Part shown: piece after piece, positions 51,791 to 59,535 of the stretch
How the letters are laid out: every line of letters starts with the position of its first letter
Numbering within the stretch: position 1 is the stretch's first letter
Origin: CAWAND01 sp963783335
Lineage (GTDB): Bacteria > Chloroflexota > Anaerolineae > Anaerolineales > E44-bin32
Assembly: GCA_963783335.1 (NCBI GenBank)
Contig: CAWAND010000010.1
Location: 1,054,001-1,118,000 of the forward strand
Direction of reading: 5' to 3'
DNA: 64,000 bases
Notes under the pieces: generated by a model
Database searches by the model: none
The model's input: only the letters and a program-made list of their open reading frames with translations
What the model was told of the DNA's origin: nothing
Program-made: the position numbers and the translations under genes

Positions 51791-52219
51791 GTGGCAACCA
51801 AGAAAGTGAAAGCTGTCGTTAGACTGCAAATTGAGGCAGGCAAAGCCAATCCCGCGCCCCCGATCGGGCCGGCGTTGGCCCCCCACGGCATCAACCTGAT
51901 GGGCTTCTGCAAGGAGTACAACGCCAGGACCTCCAACAAGCCTGGCGAGATCATTCCGGCGGAGATCACGATCTATCAGGATGGTTCCTTCACGTTTATC
52001 CTGAAGACACCCCCGACTGCGGTGCTTCTGCGCAAGGCGGCGGGGGTCGAGAAAGGCTCCCCCGAGCCCAACCGCGAGAAAGTTGGCAAGGTGACGCGGG
52101 CGCAGATTCGCGAGATTGCGAACGTGAAGATGCCGGATCTTAATGCCGTCGACATTGAGGGTGCGATGCGCCAGGTCGAAGGCACAGCCCGAAACATGGG
52201 GATCGTTATCAGCGATTGA
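51791..52219 (+). CDS. rplK: 50S ribosomal protein uL11
   Basis: A 142-residue protein of normal length. Family landmarks: K-L-Q/R-I-E-A-G-K-A-N-P-A-P-P-I-G-P-A-L, G-I-N-L-M-G-F-C-K-E-Y-N-A, and the C-terminal rRNA-binding domain ending R-N-M-G-I-V-I. It forms the GTPase stalk base and takes part in the stringent response. The start is GTG with GGAGGAG about nine bases ahead. Confidence 0.97.
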   Translation: MATKKVKAVVRLQIEAGKANPAPPIGPALAPHGINLMGFCKEYNARTSNKPGEIIPAEITIYQDGSFTFILKTPPTAVLLRKAAGVEKGSPEPNREKVGKVTRAQIREIANVKMPDLNAVDIEGAMRQVEGTARNMGIVISD

Positions 52220-52280
52220 TTGTATGAGATGTGGGAGGGTGCCTCAAAGGTAACCCGCTTGGACCACAGGGAGATTGAGC

Positions 52281-52985
52281 ATGCCTAAGCACGGTAAGAA
52301 GTACGAAGAAGCTGCTGCGACCATCGACAAAAACCAGTTGTACTCCCCGGAAGATGCCTTGGCTCTGGCAAGGGACAACGCCTACGCCAAGTTCGACGAG
52401 ACGGTAGAGGTTCACATTCGGTTGGGAGTCGATCCGCGTCACGCAGAGCAGCAGGTCCGTGAAACGGTGATGATGCCGCATGGGCTGGGCAAGTCGGTGC
52501 GCGTGGTGGTGTTCGCCGAAGGCGAGGCTGCGCGGGCGGCGGAAGAGGCCGGCGCCGATTTCGTGGCCGATTCGGACCTGATCAAGAAGATCCAGGATGG
52601 ATGGACCGACTTTGATGCCACCGTGGCCGTGCCCGAGATGATGGGGCAGGTCGGCAGGTTGGGCAAGATCCTTGGGCCGCGTGGCCTTATGCCCAATCCG
52701 AAGGCGGGCACCGTGGTTCCCGGTGATGACCTCGCCCGGGTCATCGATGAGCTGAAATCCGGCCGGGTGGAATTCCGGTTGGATCGCACCGCTAACCTGC
52801 ATGTGCCCATAGGAAAGGCGTCCTTCGAAACCAAACAACTGGTCGAGAATTTGGCGGCGCTGATGGAAGCGGTGCGCCATGCGAGACCGGCCTCGGCCAA
52901 GGGAGCCTACGTTCGCAAGGTGACGGTCACAACCACCATGGGCCCGGGTATCAAGGTCGATCCCGCGACCGCGTTGGCCATGTAG
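52281..52985 (+). CDS. rplA: 50S ribosomal protein uL1
   Basis: A 234-residue protein of normal length. L1-stalk protein with G-K-K-Y, H-I-R-L-G-V-D-P-R-H, the signature I-L-G-P-R-G-L-M-P-N-P-K and a C-terminal T-T-M-G-P-G-I-K-V-D. AGGGAG precedes the ATG by about eight bases; two codons upstream (TTG AGC) are excluded. Cotranscribed with rplK, 61 bases apart. Confidence 0.97.
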   Translation: MPKHGKKYEEAAATIDKNQLYSPEDALALARDNAYAKFDETVEVHIRLGVDPRHAEQQVRETVMMPHGLGKSVRVVVFAEGEAARAAEEAGADFVADSDLIKKIQDGWTDFDATVAVPEMMGQVGRLGKILGPRGLMPNPKAGTVVPGDDLARVIDELKSGRVEFRLDRTANLHVPIGKASFETKQLVENLAALMEAVRHARPASAKGAYVRKVTVTTTMGPGIKVDPATALAM

Positions 52986-53022
52986 ATTCCAGGGCCCGTC
53001 CCTAGGCGTTTTGGGGAGGGCC

Positions 53023-53031
53023 TGATACAAT
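53023..53031 (+). promoter_or_regulatory. Extended -10 upstream of the L10 leader
   Basis: TGA followed by TACAAT (53026-53031), about 15 bases before the leader structure. No good -35. It would allow rplJ-rplL to be transcribed separately from rplK-rplA. Confidence 0.45.
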
Positions 53032-53044
53032 GCAAGCTGCTTCG

Positions 53045-53180
53045 CCCAAGACAGCAGGTGCCCGTGTGGGCTTAATCTCCTGCCCAGGTGAAGACCAAAC
53101 GGCACTCATGCCGATATGAGAAGTGCCGAAGGTGTCTTTGCTGAGGCTGCGTGCGCGAAGCAAAGACATTTTGTTTTGAA
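53045..53180 (+). ncRNA. Ribosomal L10 leader with attenuator
   Basis: The core matches the L10 leader: GCAGG (53054-53058) pairs with CCTGC (53079-53083) around the conserved TTAATCT, followed by CAGGTGAAGACC, then a hairpin at 53101-53127. L10 bound to L7/L12 recognises this region to repress its own operon. It ends in a terminator: TGTCTTTGCT (53133-53142) with AGCAAAGACA (53159-53168) and TTTTGTTTTG, so control is probably by premature termination. Confidence 0.85.
53133..53178 (+). terminator. Intrinsic terminator inside the L10 leader
   Basis: Perfect 10-bp stem followed by TTTTGTTTTG, ending two bases before the rplJ ribosome site. The position between leader and gene identifies an attenuator. 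Confidence 0.85.
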
Positions 53181-53196
53181 AGGAGGTGAGGCTCAC

Positions 53197-53736
53197 TTGG
53201 CCATCACCAAGGAACGAAAGAATGAACTGGTCGAAGAATACAGGCGCCTAATCGAGGGCAGCCGCGGACATGTGCTCACAAGCTACTCTGGGGTCACTGT
53301 TGCGGACCTTGAGGAGCTGCGTAAGAAGCTGCGTGAAGTAGGCGGCGAGTTCCACATCGTCAAGAACAGCTTGATGAAACTGGTCCTCGATGAAGCTGGG
53401 ATCGGCACGCCGGAGGGTGCCTTCGAAGGCACCACGGCGATGGGTTTTGCGACTGACGATATTCCGGCTGTGGCAAAGGCCATTGTCGACTTGGCCAAGG
53501 AAGGCGAACTCCTCAAGGTCAAGGGGGCAATCGTCGAGGGACAAATCTTCTCGAAGGCCCAGGTCGAGCGCCTGGCCGATTTGCCGCCGATGTCGGTCGT
53601 GCAGGCCCAATTCTTGGGCGTACTTCAGGCACCCGGTCGACGTGTGGCAAGTGTCGTCGCCAGTTCGGTCCGACAGGTTGTCAACGTTGTCAAGGCCTAC
53701 GCAGATACGAGCCCGCCGGCAGCCGAAACAGGTTAA
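53197..53736 (+). CDS. rplJ: 50S ribosomal protein uL10
   Basis: A 179-residue stalk protein. The start is TTG at 53197, seven bases after the near-perfect AGGAGGTGA (53181-53189); it gives L/M-A-I-T-K-E-R-K-N-E-L-V, the family N-terminus. The 27 upstream in-frame codons lie inside the leader RNA and are excluded. Landmarks: L-R-K-K-L-R-E-V-G-G-E-F-H-I-V-K-N-S-L and E-G-T-T-A-M-G-F. The C-terminal helix carries the L7/L12 dimers. Confidence 0.96.
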   Translation: MAITKERKNELVEEYRRLIEGSRGHVLTSYSGVTVADLEELRKKLREVGGEFHIVKNSLMKLVLDEAGIGTPEGAFEGTTAMGFATDDIPAVAKAIVDLAKEGELLKVKGAIVEGQIFSKAQVERLADLPPMSVVQAQFLGVLQAPGRRVASVVASSVRQVVNVVKAYADTSPPAAETG

Positions 53737-53745
53737 CCGACGCCT

Positions 53746-53763
53746 TTGTGAAAATTCGCACAA
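53746..53763 (+). other. TTGTG / CACAA dyad between rplJ and rplL
   Basis: A TTGTGA-N6-GCACAA near-palindrome in the 52-base gap. It differs by one base from the Rex/CRP-type dyads elsewhere. It may simply be a small mRNA hairpin that sets the higher L7/L12 yield. Confidence 0.3.
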
Positions 53764-53788
53764 ATAGAACATCAGGAGAAACGTGATC

Positions 53789-54172
53789 ATGGCAGATCTT
53801 GAGAAATTGGTAGATGAGCTGAGCAAGCTTACGGTCCTTGAAGCAGCGGAGCTCACAGAAATGCTGGAAGAGAAGTGGGGGGTGTCAGCGGCGGCGCCAG
53901 TGGCGATGGCCGCAATGCCCGCCGGTGGAGCGGCTGGCGCAGGTGAGGCCGCCGAGGAGCAGACCGAGTTCGATGTGGTCATCAAGGATGTCGGTCCCAA
54001 GAAGATCGACGTCATTAAGGCCATTCGGCAGATCACCTCACTCGGGCTGAAGGATGCTAAGGATCTGGCAGAGACAGCCGATGCGAAAGTGCTGGAAGCT
54101 GCGGCGAAGGAAGCGGCCCAGGATGCGAAGGGCAAACTCGAGGCGGCTGGAGCCACCGTCGAGTTGTCGTAG
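53789..54172 (+). CDS. rplL: 50S ribosomal protein bL12 (L7/L12)
   Basis: A 127-residue stalk protein. N-terminal dimerisation helices (L-V-D-E-L-S-K-L-T-V-L-E-A-A-E-L), an Ala/Gly-rich hinge (about 37-55), and the C-terminal factor-binding domain E-F-D-V-V-I-K-D-V-G-P-K-K-I-D-V-I-K. AGGAG is ten bases before the ATG at 53789; a GTG at 53783 is less likely. It is closed by a strong terminator, and rpoB does not follow as it does in many bacteria. Confidence 0.97.
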   Translation: MADLEKLVDELSKLTVLEAAELTEMLEEKWGVSAAAPVAMAAMPAGGAAGAGEAAEEQTEFDVVIKDVGPKKIDVIKAIRQITSLGLKDAKDLAETADAKVLEAAAKEAAQDAKGKLEAAGATVELS

Positions 54173-54200
54173 TTTGGGGATAGTCGCGTTGTGGGAATCC

Positions 54201-54230
54201 AAGAGCCGCCCGGACCTGGGCGGCTCTTTT
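54201..54230 (+). terminator. Rho-independent terminator after rplL
   Basis: 11-bp stem AAGAGCCGCCC / GGGCGGCTCTT with 6-base loop and a short T-run. It closes the ribosomal block. Confidence 0.9.
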
Positions 54231-54287
54231 GGTCGATCGGAGAGGCTGGAACATGGGGTGTGATATAGTTTCGCGGGTGAGGTTCTG

Positions 54288-54965
54288 ATGCGTGAGACAA
54301 TTCTGGTCATCGAAGACGAAGAGCGCATTGTCCAATTCCTTCAACGGGGCTTGGCCTACGAGGGCTACGACGTGAAGACGGCTCTGGATGGAGAACGCGG
54401 CCTTGATCTGGCCGAGGCCTCTCCGCCTGACCTGGTGGTGTTGGATGTGATGCTGCCGGAATTGGATGGGCTGGAGGTGTGCCGGCAGCTTCGGCGTACC
54501 GGCGATATCCCAATTCTGATGCTGACAGCCAAGGATGCCGTTGAGGACCGAGTCCGTGGTTTGGACGCCGGGGCCGACGACTACTTGGTCAAACCGTTTG
54601 CGCTCGACGAGCTGCTGGCGCGCATTCGCGCCCTGCTCCGCAGGACCAAATCCGAAGTGCCTCCCGTGCTGAACTACGTCGATTTGAAATTGGATACTGG
54701 GACACACCAGGCCTTTCGTGGGGACCGCCCGGTGGAGCTGACGGCCAAGGAATACGAGCTGTTGGAATTGTTCATGCGTCATCCCCGCCAGGTACTCACC
54801 CGGGATGTGATCTTCGACCGAGTATGGAGCTATGACTTCGGGGGCGAGAGCAACATCATTGAGGTCTACGTGCGCTATCTGAGGCAGAAACTCGAGGCCG
54901 AAGGAGAGCCACGCTTGATCCACACAGTCCGCGGGGTGGGGTACGTTCTAAGGGAGCCGGCTTGA
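54288..54965 (+). CDS. OmpR/PhoB-family response regulator
   Basis: A 225-residue DNA-binding regulator. Receiver domain (about 3-118) with acidic pocket I-E-D-E-E, phospho-acceptor Asp in V-V-L-D-V-M-L-P, T in L-T-A and Lys in L-V-K-P-F, all intact. Winged-helix effector (about 128-224) with E-L-T-A-K-E-Y-E-L-L and R-G-V-G-Y-V-L. GTGAGG precedes the ATG by five bases. The partner kinase overlaps its stop. The pair resembles MprAB-type systems; the stimulus is unknown. Confidence 0.94.
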   Translation: MRETILVIEDEERIVQFLQRGLAYEGYDVKTALDGERGLDLAEASPPDLVVLDVMLPELDGLEVCRQLRRTGDIPILMLTAKDAVEDRVRGLDAGADDYLVKPFALDELLARIRALLRRTKSEVPPVLNYVDLKLDTGTHQAFRGDRPVELTAKEYELLELFMRHPRQVLTRDVIFDRVWSYDFGGESNIIEVYVRYLRQKLEAEGEPRLIHTVRGVGYVLREPA

Positions 54966-56446
54966 CGCTTCGCGGCCGCTTGACGGTTTGGTATACAAGT
55001 GTCTTAGGGGTCGTCCTTATCCTGTTTGGTTCGGCCGTGTACTCGATTGTGTCGTTGAGCATGGTTCGGCAGGCGGACGACACCTTGGCCAAGACGGCGG
55101 ACGATATCCTTCTCGCCAGTCAATCCACGGACGCCCTGGCCTTTACTCTGCGCGCGCTCGATTTGACGACCAATGTCTATGTGCAGGTGTGGGATAGCCA
55201 GCTCGGTCTGCGCAACCAATCGGCGAATGTGCCCGATATCGGGCACGCATTCGACCCGGATCAACTGAACGACACGGTCCGTACTTTCTCCACGATAAGC
55301 ATGAATGGAACGCACATGCGCGTCCTTACCGTTCCTGTGCTGGGTACGGAAAGGGAGCATGTGGTTGGTTATCTTCAACTGGCGACATCATTGACGCCGG
55401 TGGATCAAGCGCAGCGGCTGCTTCTGATCGTGCTGATCGGGGGCGGCCTGAGCTCTTTGATTATCGCCGCCTTGGTTGGCTGGACCACGGCGGGAGCCGC
55501 CTTGCGGCCGCTGGACCGTGTGACGGAAACGGCGCTGCAGATCACCCGAGCCGATGACCTGTCGCGACGGATTCCCGAGCATGGCGCTGGCAAAGACGAA
55601 GTTGGCCGGTTGATTTTAGCCTTTAACGAAACGCTCGAGCGGCTGGAGCGGCTCTTCGAAGTCCAGCGGCGCTTCTTGGCTGATGTGTCGCACGAACTGC
55701 GTACGCCGTTGACCGCCATTAGGGGAAATCTAGATCTGCTCCGGCGGCTGTCGGAGCCAGACAAGGAGTTGATGGAAGCCATTGACTCGGAAGTCAAACG
55801 CATGACGCGATTGGTGAATGATCTACTCATTCTGGCGCAGGCCGAATCCGGCCGCCTGCCGATCGCGCACGACGTGGTGGAGCTGGATACGCTGCTCTTG
55901 GATGTCTACAAAGAAGGCAAGATGCTGGCGCTGGACAAGGTCGAACTCCGGATTGGCCGTGAAGACCAGGCCCGAGTAGTTGGAGATCGAGACCGGCTCA
56001 AGCAGGTCATGCTCAATATCCTTTCGAATGCGATCCAATACACACCGAAGGGCGGCCAAGTCGATATTGGCCTGGCTTGTGTCGGCGAATGGGCGCGTAT
56101 GACCGTCACCGATACGGGTCCTGGCATCCCGACCGAGGATCTCCCGCATGTGTTTGAGCGCTTCTATCGATCCGACATGTCTCGCCAACGGTCGAAAGGT
56201 GGGGGGGCGGGCCTGGGTCTCTCCATCGCCTACTGGATCACGCGCAGTCATGGCGGCAATATTGAGGTGGCTTCGGAGCCGGACCAAGGCACGACGTTTT
56301 CTGTTTGGCTGCCTCGGCTGACGGGGATCCCCCCAAAGGCGAATGCGGTCGACGTGGGCGACCGAACGACACCGGGGGAAGCGCATGCCCCGACGAGAGG
56401 CCGGATCCAATCTGAAGTGGATGATCCGGGGGTGGACGGAGCCTAA
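54962..56446 (+). CDS. Membrane histidine kinase
   Basis: A 494-residue sensor kinase. Two membrane segments (about 10-32 and 155-177) enclose an outside sensor of about 120 residues; a HAMP domain (about 180-235), HisKA with V-S-H-E-L-R-T-P and HATPase_c (N-box S-N-A-I-Q-Y, D-T-G-P-G-I-P, G-A-G-L-G-L-S) follow. About 45 C-terminal residues are polar and extra. The TTG start overlaps the regulator's TGA, so translation is coupled. Its stop overlaps that of the convergent transglycosylase gene by four bases. Confidence 0.94.
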   Translation: MTLRGRLTVWYTSVLGVVLILFGSAVYSIVSLSMVRQADDTLAKTADDILLASQSTDALAFTLRALDLTTNVYVQVWDSQLGLRNQSANVPDIGHAFDPDQLNDTVRTFSTISMNGTHMRVLTVPVLGTEREHVVGYLQLATSLTPVDQAQRLLLIVLIGGGLSSLIIAALVGWTTAGAALRPLDRVTETALQITRADDLSRRIPEHGAGKDEVGRLILAFNETLERLERLFEVQRRFLADVSHELRTPLTAIRGNLDLLRRLSEPDKELMEAIDSEVKRMTRLVNDLLILAQAESGRLPIAHDVVELDTLLLDVYKEGKMLALDKVELRIGREDQARVVGDRDRLKQVMLNILSNAIQYTPKGGQVDIGLACVGEWARMTVTDTGPGIPTEDLPHVFERFYRSDMSRQRSKGGGAGLGLSIAYWITRSHGGNIEVASEPDQGTTFSVWLPRLTGIPPKANAVDVGDRTTPGEAHAPTRGRIQSEVDDPGVDGA

Positions 56447-57183
56447 GGTTCTGTGGACGCTAGGTGACTGAGCTGTGCTTGGGCGCAGAGCGCGTCACCA
56501 CCGGCTTGCAGCCAGCGGGAGAGTGTCGGACTGGGCACTCGATCGCTGGCGATGTCTTTTAACACTCCGGAACCCCACGAGACGTAGCGGCGAGTCTCAT
56601 CGGGCCACTGGGAGGGGCCCAGTTGGATCAGGCTGTGGCCGCCGTTGTATCCGGCCAATGCGACCGCCGGATTGTCGTCCGCCAAGCGGATTCCAGCAGA
56701 CAGATAGGCGAGACCGCGCCGGGCATTGGTGTCGGGGTCGAATGGGTCGTCGCCCGGCAGGAAGTGATAGGGCATGACCTGGAAGAGCCCCAGTGCGCCA
56801 GAGGGCGATCGGGCTTCGGGGTCCCCACAGGATTCGATTTGCATCACGACGGCGATTAAGTTGGGATTCAACCCGGTCTCAGTGGCCCAAGCGTGGATCT
56901 TGTCAGACCAGCGAAGGACCTGAGGCGTGAAGGCTGATGACAGGTCGCCGTCCGGGTGGGGAGGGGCGTTGGGCGCGGCGGCCGCTTGGGAGCCGCCAGC
57001 CGCCAGCGACGCAAATGATGGCTGCAGGGCGGTCCAGGCTGCATTGACCGCCAGGCCGAAGACGAGGATCAATGCGGCCGGCACCATCACGAGCAAGGTG
57101 GAAAAAGAGGGGCCCTGTGGGCTCGAAGGCCGGGACAGGGCCCCTCGTCCGGGAGGTACGCGTCTCCCGGTGACGGAGGTCAT
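56443..57183 (-). CDS. Lytic transglycosylase (SLT domain), membrane-anchored
   Basis: A 246-residue protein: basic cytoplasmic start, one membrane segment (about 30-50), Ala/Pro-rich linker and SLT domain (about 95-240). The catalytic Glu lies in M-Q-I-E-S, with S-P-S-G-A-L-G-L-F-Q-V-M-P and A-G-Y-N-G-G as in soluble lytic transglycosylases. It cleaves peptidoglycan glycan strands. It starts three bases after the upstream membrane-protein gene and shares its SOS-like promoter at 57910-57962, suggesting wall cutting or remodelling after DNA damage. Confidence 0.85.
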   Translation of the reverse strand: MTSVTGRRVPPGRGALSRPSSPQGPSFSTLLVMVPAALILVFGLAVNAAWTALQPSFASLAAGGSQAAAAPNAPPHPDGDLSSAFTPQVLRWSDKIHAWATETGLNPNLIAVVMQIESCGDPEARSPSGALGLFQVMPYHFLPGDDPFDPDTNARRGLAYLSAGIRLADDNPAVALAGYNGGHSLIQLGPSQWPDETRRYVSWGSGVLKDIASDRVPSPTLSRWLQAGGDALCAQAQLSHLASTEP

Positions 57184-57186
57184 AAG

Positions 57187-57900
57187 CTAGCGGCGCGTTT
57201 GCGCCCGAGCGATCATCGGATCGGGGGCGTAAGTCGGCTCTCGTCTGGGAGCGGGCCGGGATCGGGAAGGGTTGCCGCTGTTCGTGCCTGCGACGGGGGC
57301 GGCTGCCCTGGCGGAGGGCCGTCGGGATGAGACGGCGGATGGCTTGCGTTGGCCGAGGGTGAACAGGCGCTCCCCGGTCAGCGTCAAGCTGCCGATGAGC
57401 AGGACTCGGATCAGCCATACCAGTGCTGCAATGAACACTGGCACACTGTTCAGCAAAGCTGCCCTCCCGAGCACTTCATTGCCCAGTCCCTGGTGTTGGA
57501 TCAGGGCGAGCGAGACGGACCACCAGGTGAGCATCGCGTTCATCGTGGCGCCCAGCAGCCAGGCGACGAGCAGATACCACACCTCGGCCTGGGCCTTGTG
57601 TCCAGTTTCTGGTGTGAGCAAGCGGGCGATGCCGGCGAAGTCGATGCTGCAGAAGGCCAGGGCCAGAATGGTAGCCCAGCCAATGCCGGCAAAGGCAAAG
57701 TCGCCGAGCAGATCGTTGAGGGCGAACTGGGTGGTGCTGAAGTTGAAGGTTTCGAAGGCCACCAGGGCGACGACGAGGACCATTCCGAAGATCAGGCCGC
57801 GTTGGGCAGGTGCCTGGCGGATGGCTCGGCGCAGGGCGCCTCGCCAATCGAGTGAGAAGGTGGGAGTTCTTACGGGTAGACGGTATAGCCGACATGACAA
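57187..57900 (-). CDS. Membrane protein of unknown function under SOS-like control
   Basis: About 237 residues. Four or more hydrophobic segments lie between about 35 and 170, then a basic Ser/Pro/Arg-rich tail of about 60 residues. I do not recognise the family. The start is odd: the best ribosome site (GGAGG, plus-strand 57902-57906) is six bases from an ATG at 57895 that is one frame off, while the in-frame TTG at 57900 is almost touching it. The coding frame is clear from D-W-R-G-A-L-R-R-A-I onward. Either TTG is used or a one-base indel lies at about 57870-57895. Operon with the transglycosylase gene. Confidence 0.65.
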   Translation of the reverse strand: MSCRLYRLPVRTPTFSLDWRGALRRAIRQAPAQRGLIFGMVLVVALVAFETFNFSTTQFALNDLLGDFAFAGIGWATILALAFCSIDFAGIARLLTPETGHKAQAEVWYLLVAWLLGATMNAMLTWWSVSLALIQHQGLGNEVLGRAALLNSVPVFIAALVWLIRVLLIGSLTLTGERLFTLGQRKPSAVSSRRPSARAAAPVAGTNSGNPSRSRPAPRREPTYAPDPMIARAQTRR

Positions 57901-57909
57901 ACCTCCTGT

Positions 57910-57923
57910 AGAACAGGTGTTCT
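57910..57923. promoter_or_regulatory. SOS-box-like dyad (start-proximal)
   Basis: AGAAC-AGGT-GTTCT, a perfect GAAC-R-N-R-Y-GTTC match, ten bases past the -10 of the minus-strand promoter. Confidence 0.7.
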
Positions 57924-57933
57924 GTGTTGACCA

Positions 57934-57962
57934 ACAATAGAACAAACGTGCTGTTCTGTCAA
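57934..57962 (-). promoter_or_regulatory. Promoter of the membrane protein/transglycosylase operon
   Basis: On the minus strand TTGACA (57962-57957), 17-base spacer, TATTGT (57939-57934). It is the only supported promoter for this operon. Confidence 0.8.
57939..57957. promoter_or_regulatory. Second, imperfect operator dyad in the promoter spacer
   Basis: AGAACA-N7-TGTTCT inverted repeat overlapping the spacer. It also contains GAAC-AAAC-GTGC, one base off an SOS box, centred 29 bases from the perfect box. The layout parallels 22995-23036. Confidence 0.5.
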
Positions 57963-58016
57963 GAGGCAGTTTCGGCAGTGGGCCGGAGGCCGGGCGTGGG
58001 GCCCGGGAAGATGGAT

Positions 58017-58050
58017 GGAAAACGCCGGGGAGTCGTCATACTCCCCGGCG
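58017..58050 (-). terminator. Rho-independent terminator of gap
   Basis: 11-bp perfect stem CGCCGGGGAGT / ACTCCCCGGCG with 6-base loop; on the minus strand it is followed by TTTTCC. Confidence 0.85.
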
Positions 58051-58096
58051 ATCGGTGTCGGCGGCAGTTACGCACTGCCGAACGGAAACGACGCGG

Positions 58097-59095
58097 CTAC
58101 ACCCCCAGCATGCGTGAGGCTTCGCGAATCATCTGATTGGTGTAGCCCCACTCGTTGTCGTACCAGGTCATCACCTTGACCAGGTTGCCGTCCACGACCT
58201 GAGTCATTGGGAGGTCGATGATCGAGGCATGTGAGTCCCCCACGATGTCCGATGACACGAGTTCGTCTTCCGAGACCGCCAAGACCTTCTTGTAGCGTTC
58301 CGTGGCGGCTTCTTCGCGGAAGATGTTGCCAAGCTCTTCAACGCTTGTGTCGCGCTCGGTCACGAACACGATGTCAGCGATCGACCCCACCGGAATGGGG
58401 GCCCGGATGGCCACGCCGTCGAACCGGCCCTCCAGTTCAGGCAGCGCTTTGGTCGTAGCGATGGCGGCCCCGGTGGATGTGGGGACAAAGTTGGCGGCGG
58501 CGGCTCGGCCCCGGCGAAACTTCTTCGATGGCGCGTCGACGATCGCCTGGGTGGAGGTGTAGGCGTGGATGGTGGTCATAATGGCCTTCTTGACCCCGAC
58601 CCGTCTACCCATGATTTCCACCACCGGCGTAATGCAGTTGGTGGTGCAGCTGGCGCATGAGATCACCGCGGGTGCCTCGCCCTCTGGCGAGTTCACGCCA
58701 TGGACGATGGTCATCACTTCGGCTTCCTTGGTGGGTGCCGAGAGGATTACGTGCTTGGCGCCCGCCTGCAGGTGTTTCTCGAGATCAGCCTTCTTGGTGA
58801 AGACGCCGGTGCATTCGAAGGTCAAATCGACGCCGAGGTCTCCCCAAGGCAGTTGGGCGGGATCCCTTTCACTGAAGAACTTGATCGACTGACCGTCGAC
58901 GATCAGCTCCCCCTCTTTGTGCTCGACCGACTTGGCGTACCGGCCGTACGCTGTGTCGTACTTCAGGAGATAGGCGATATTGTCGATCGGCACGATGTCG
59001 TTGACGGCCACGAGGTCCAGACCCGGCGTGTCAAGAATAACCTTGAACGCTGCGCGACCGATGCGGCCCAGTCCGTTGATTGCGACCTTTGCCAT
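58097..59095 (-). CDS. gap: Glyceraldehyde-3-phosphate dehydrogenase, type I
   Basis: A 332-residue glycolytic enzyme. NAD-binding start I-N-G-L-G-R-I-G-R; the active-site Cys lies in S-C-A-S-C-T-T-N-C; H-A-Y-T-S-T-Q (catalytic His); substrate-binding R-R-G-R-A-A-A-A-N; C-terminal W-Y-D-N-E-W-G-Y. The N-D-I in V-A-V-N-D-I suggests NAD preference. AAAGGAG is nine bases before the ATG. pgk and tpi are not adjacent. It is monocistronic with its own terminator. Confidence 0.97.
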   Translation of the reverse strand: MAKVAINGLGRIGRAAFKVILDTPGLDLVAVNDIVPIDNIAYLLKYDTAYGRYAKSVEHKEGELIVDGQSIKFFSERDPAQLPWGDLGVDLTFECTGVFTKKADLEKHLQAGAKHVILSAPTKEAEVMTIVHGVNSPEGEAPAVISCASCTTNCITPVVEIMGRRVGVKKAIMTTIHAYTSTQAIVDAPSKKFRRGRAAAANFVPTSTGAAIATTKALPELEGRFDGVAIRAPIPVGSIADIVFVTERDTSVEELGNIFREEAATERYKKVLAVSEDELVSSDIVGDSHASIIDLPMTQVVDGNLVKVMTWYDNEWGYTNQMIREASRMLGV

Positions 59096-59535
59096 GAGTT
59101 GGGCTCCTTTCGGGTGCCATGTAGGACGGAATGGTTGTGTTCTCGAACGCCGTCAGAACGCAGGCTCTGGACGACGCGCGGAGCTTGATGGTCAATGATC
59201 GTGGGGAGAGTGGATCGTCCCCGCGGCCGGACCAATACCGGGCTGCTCCCTTTCTCTATGATAATCCGATCGTCGATTTCTTTGGGTGACATCGGCCGTC
59301 CACTTTGGCCCCTCATCAGGCTGAAGAAGGAAGAAGCCGCGGGCGCCTTCCGAAGATTTCGGCCGCGGGGAGACAGGTGCGCCGATCGACGACATGCAAG
59401 TGGAGCGCCCGGAACTGGCAAGCTTGATCTCGATGCCCAGTCGTCAGGACAGAGCGCACCGTCCATTGGCGTGAGCCCTCTGGTGACACATGGGCTTCGA
59501 TTCGTGGGCCACGATCGCCGGGTAAAGAGGCGGCC
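59096..59535. other. Intergenic region upstream of gap, no gene seen
   Basis: About 440 bases between the gap start and the end of the CPBP gene. Open frames here are basic, Arg/Gly/Pro-rich and lack ribosome sites. The gap promoter must lie here but no convincing -35/-10 pair could be chosen. No terminator for the unrelated plus direction was found. Confidence 0.4.

Noticed and set aside
57476..57937. 153-codon minus-strand frame with the well-spaced ATG at 57895
   Set aside because: The product is Arg/Pro/His-rich with no hydrophobic segments; the overlapping frame is clearly the real membrane protein.
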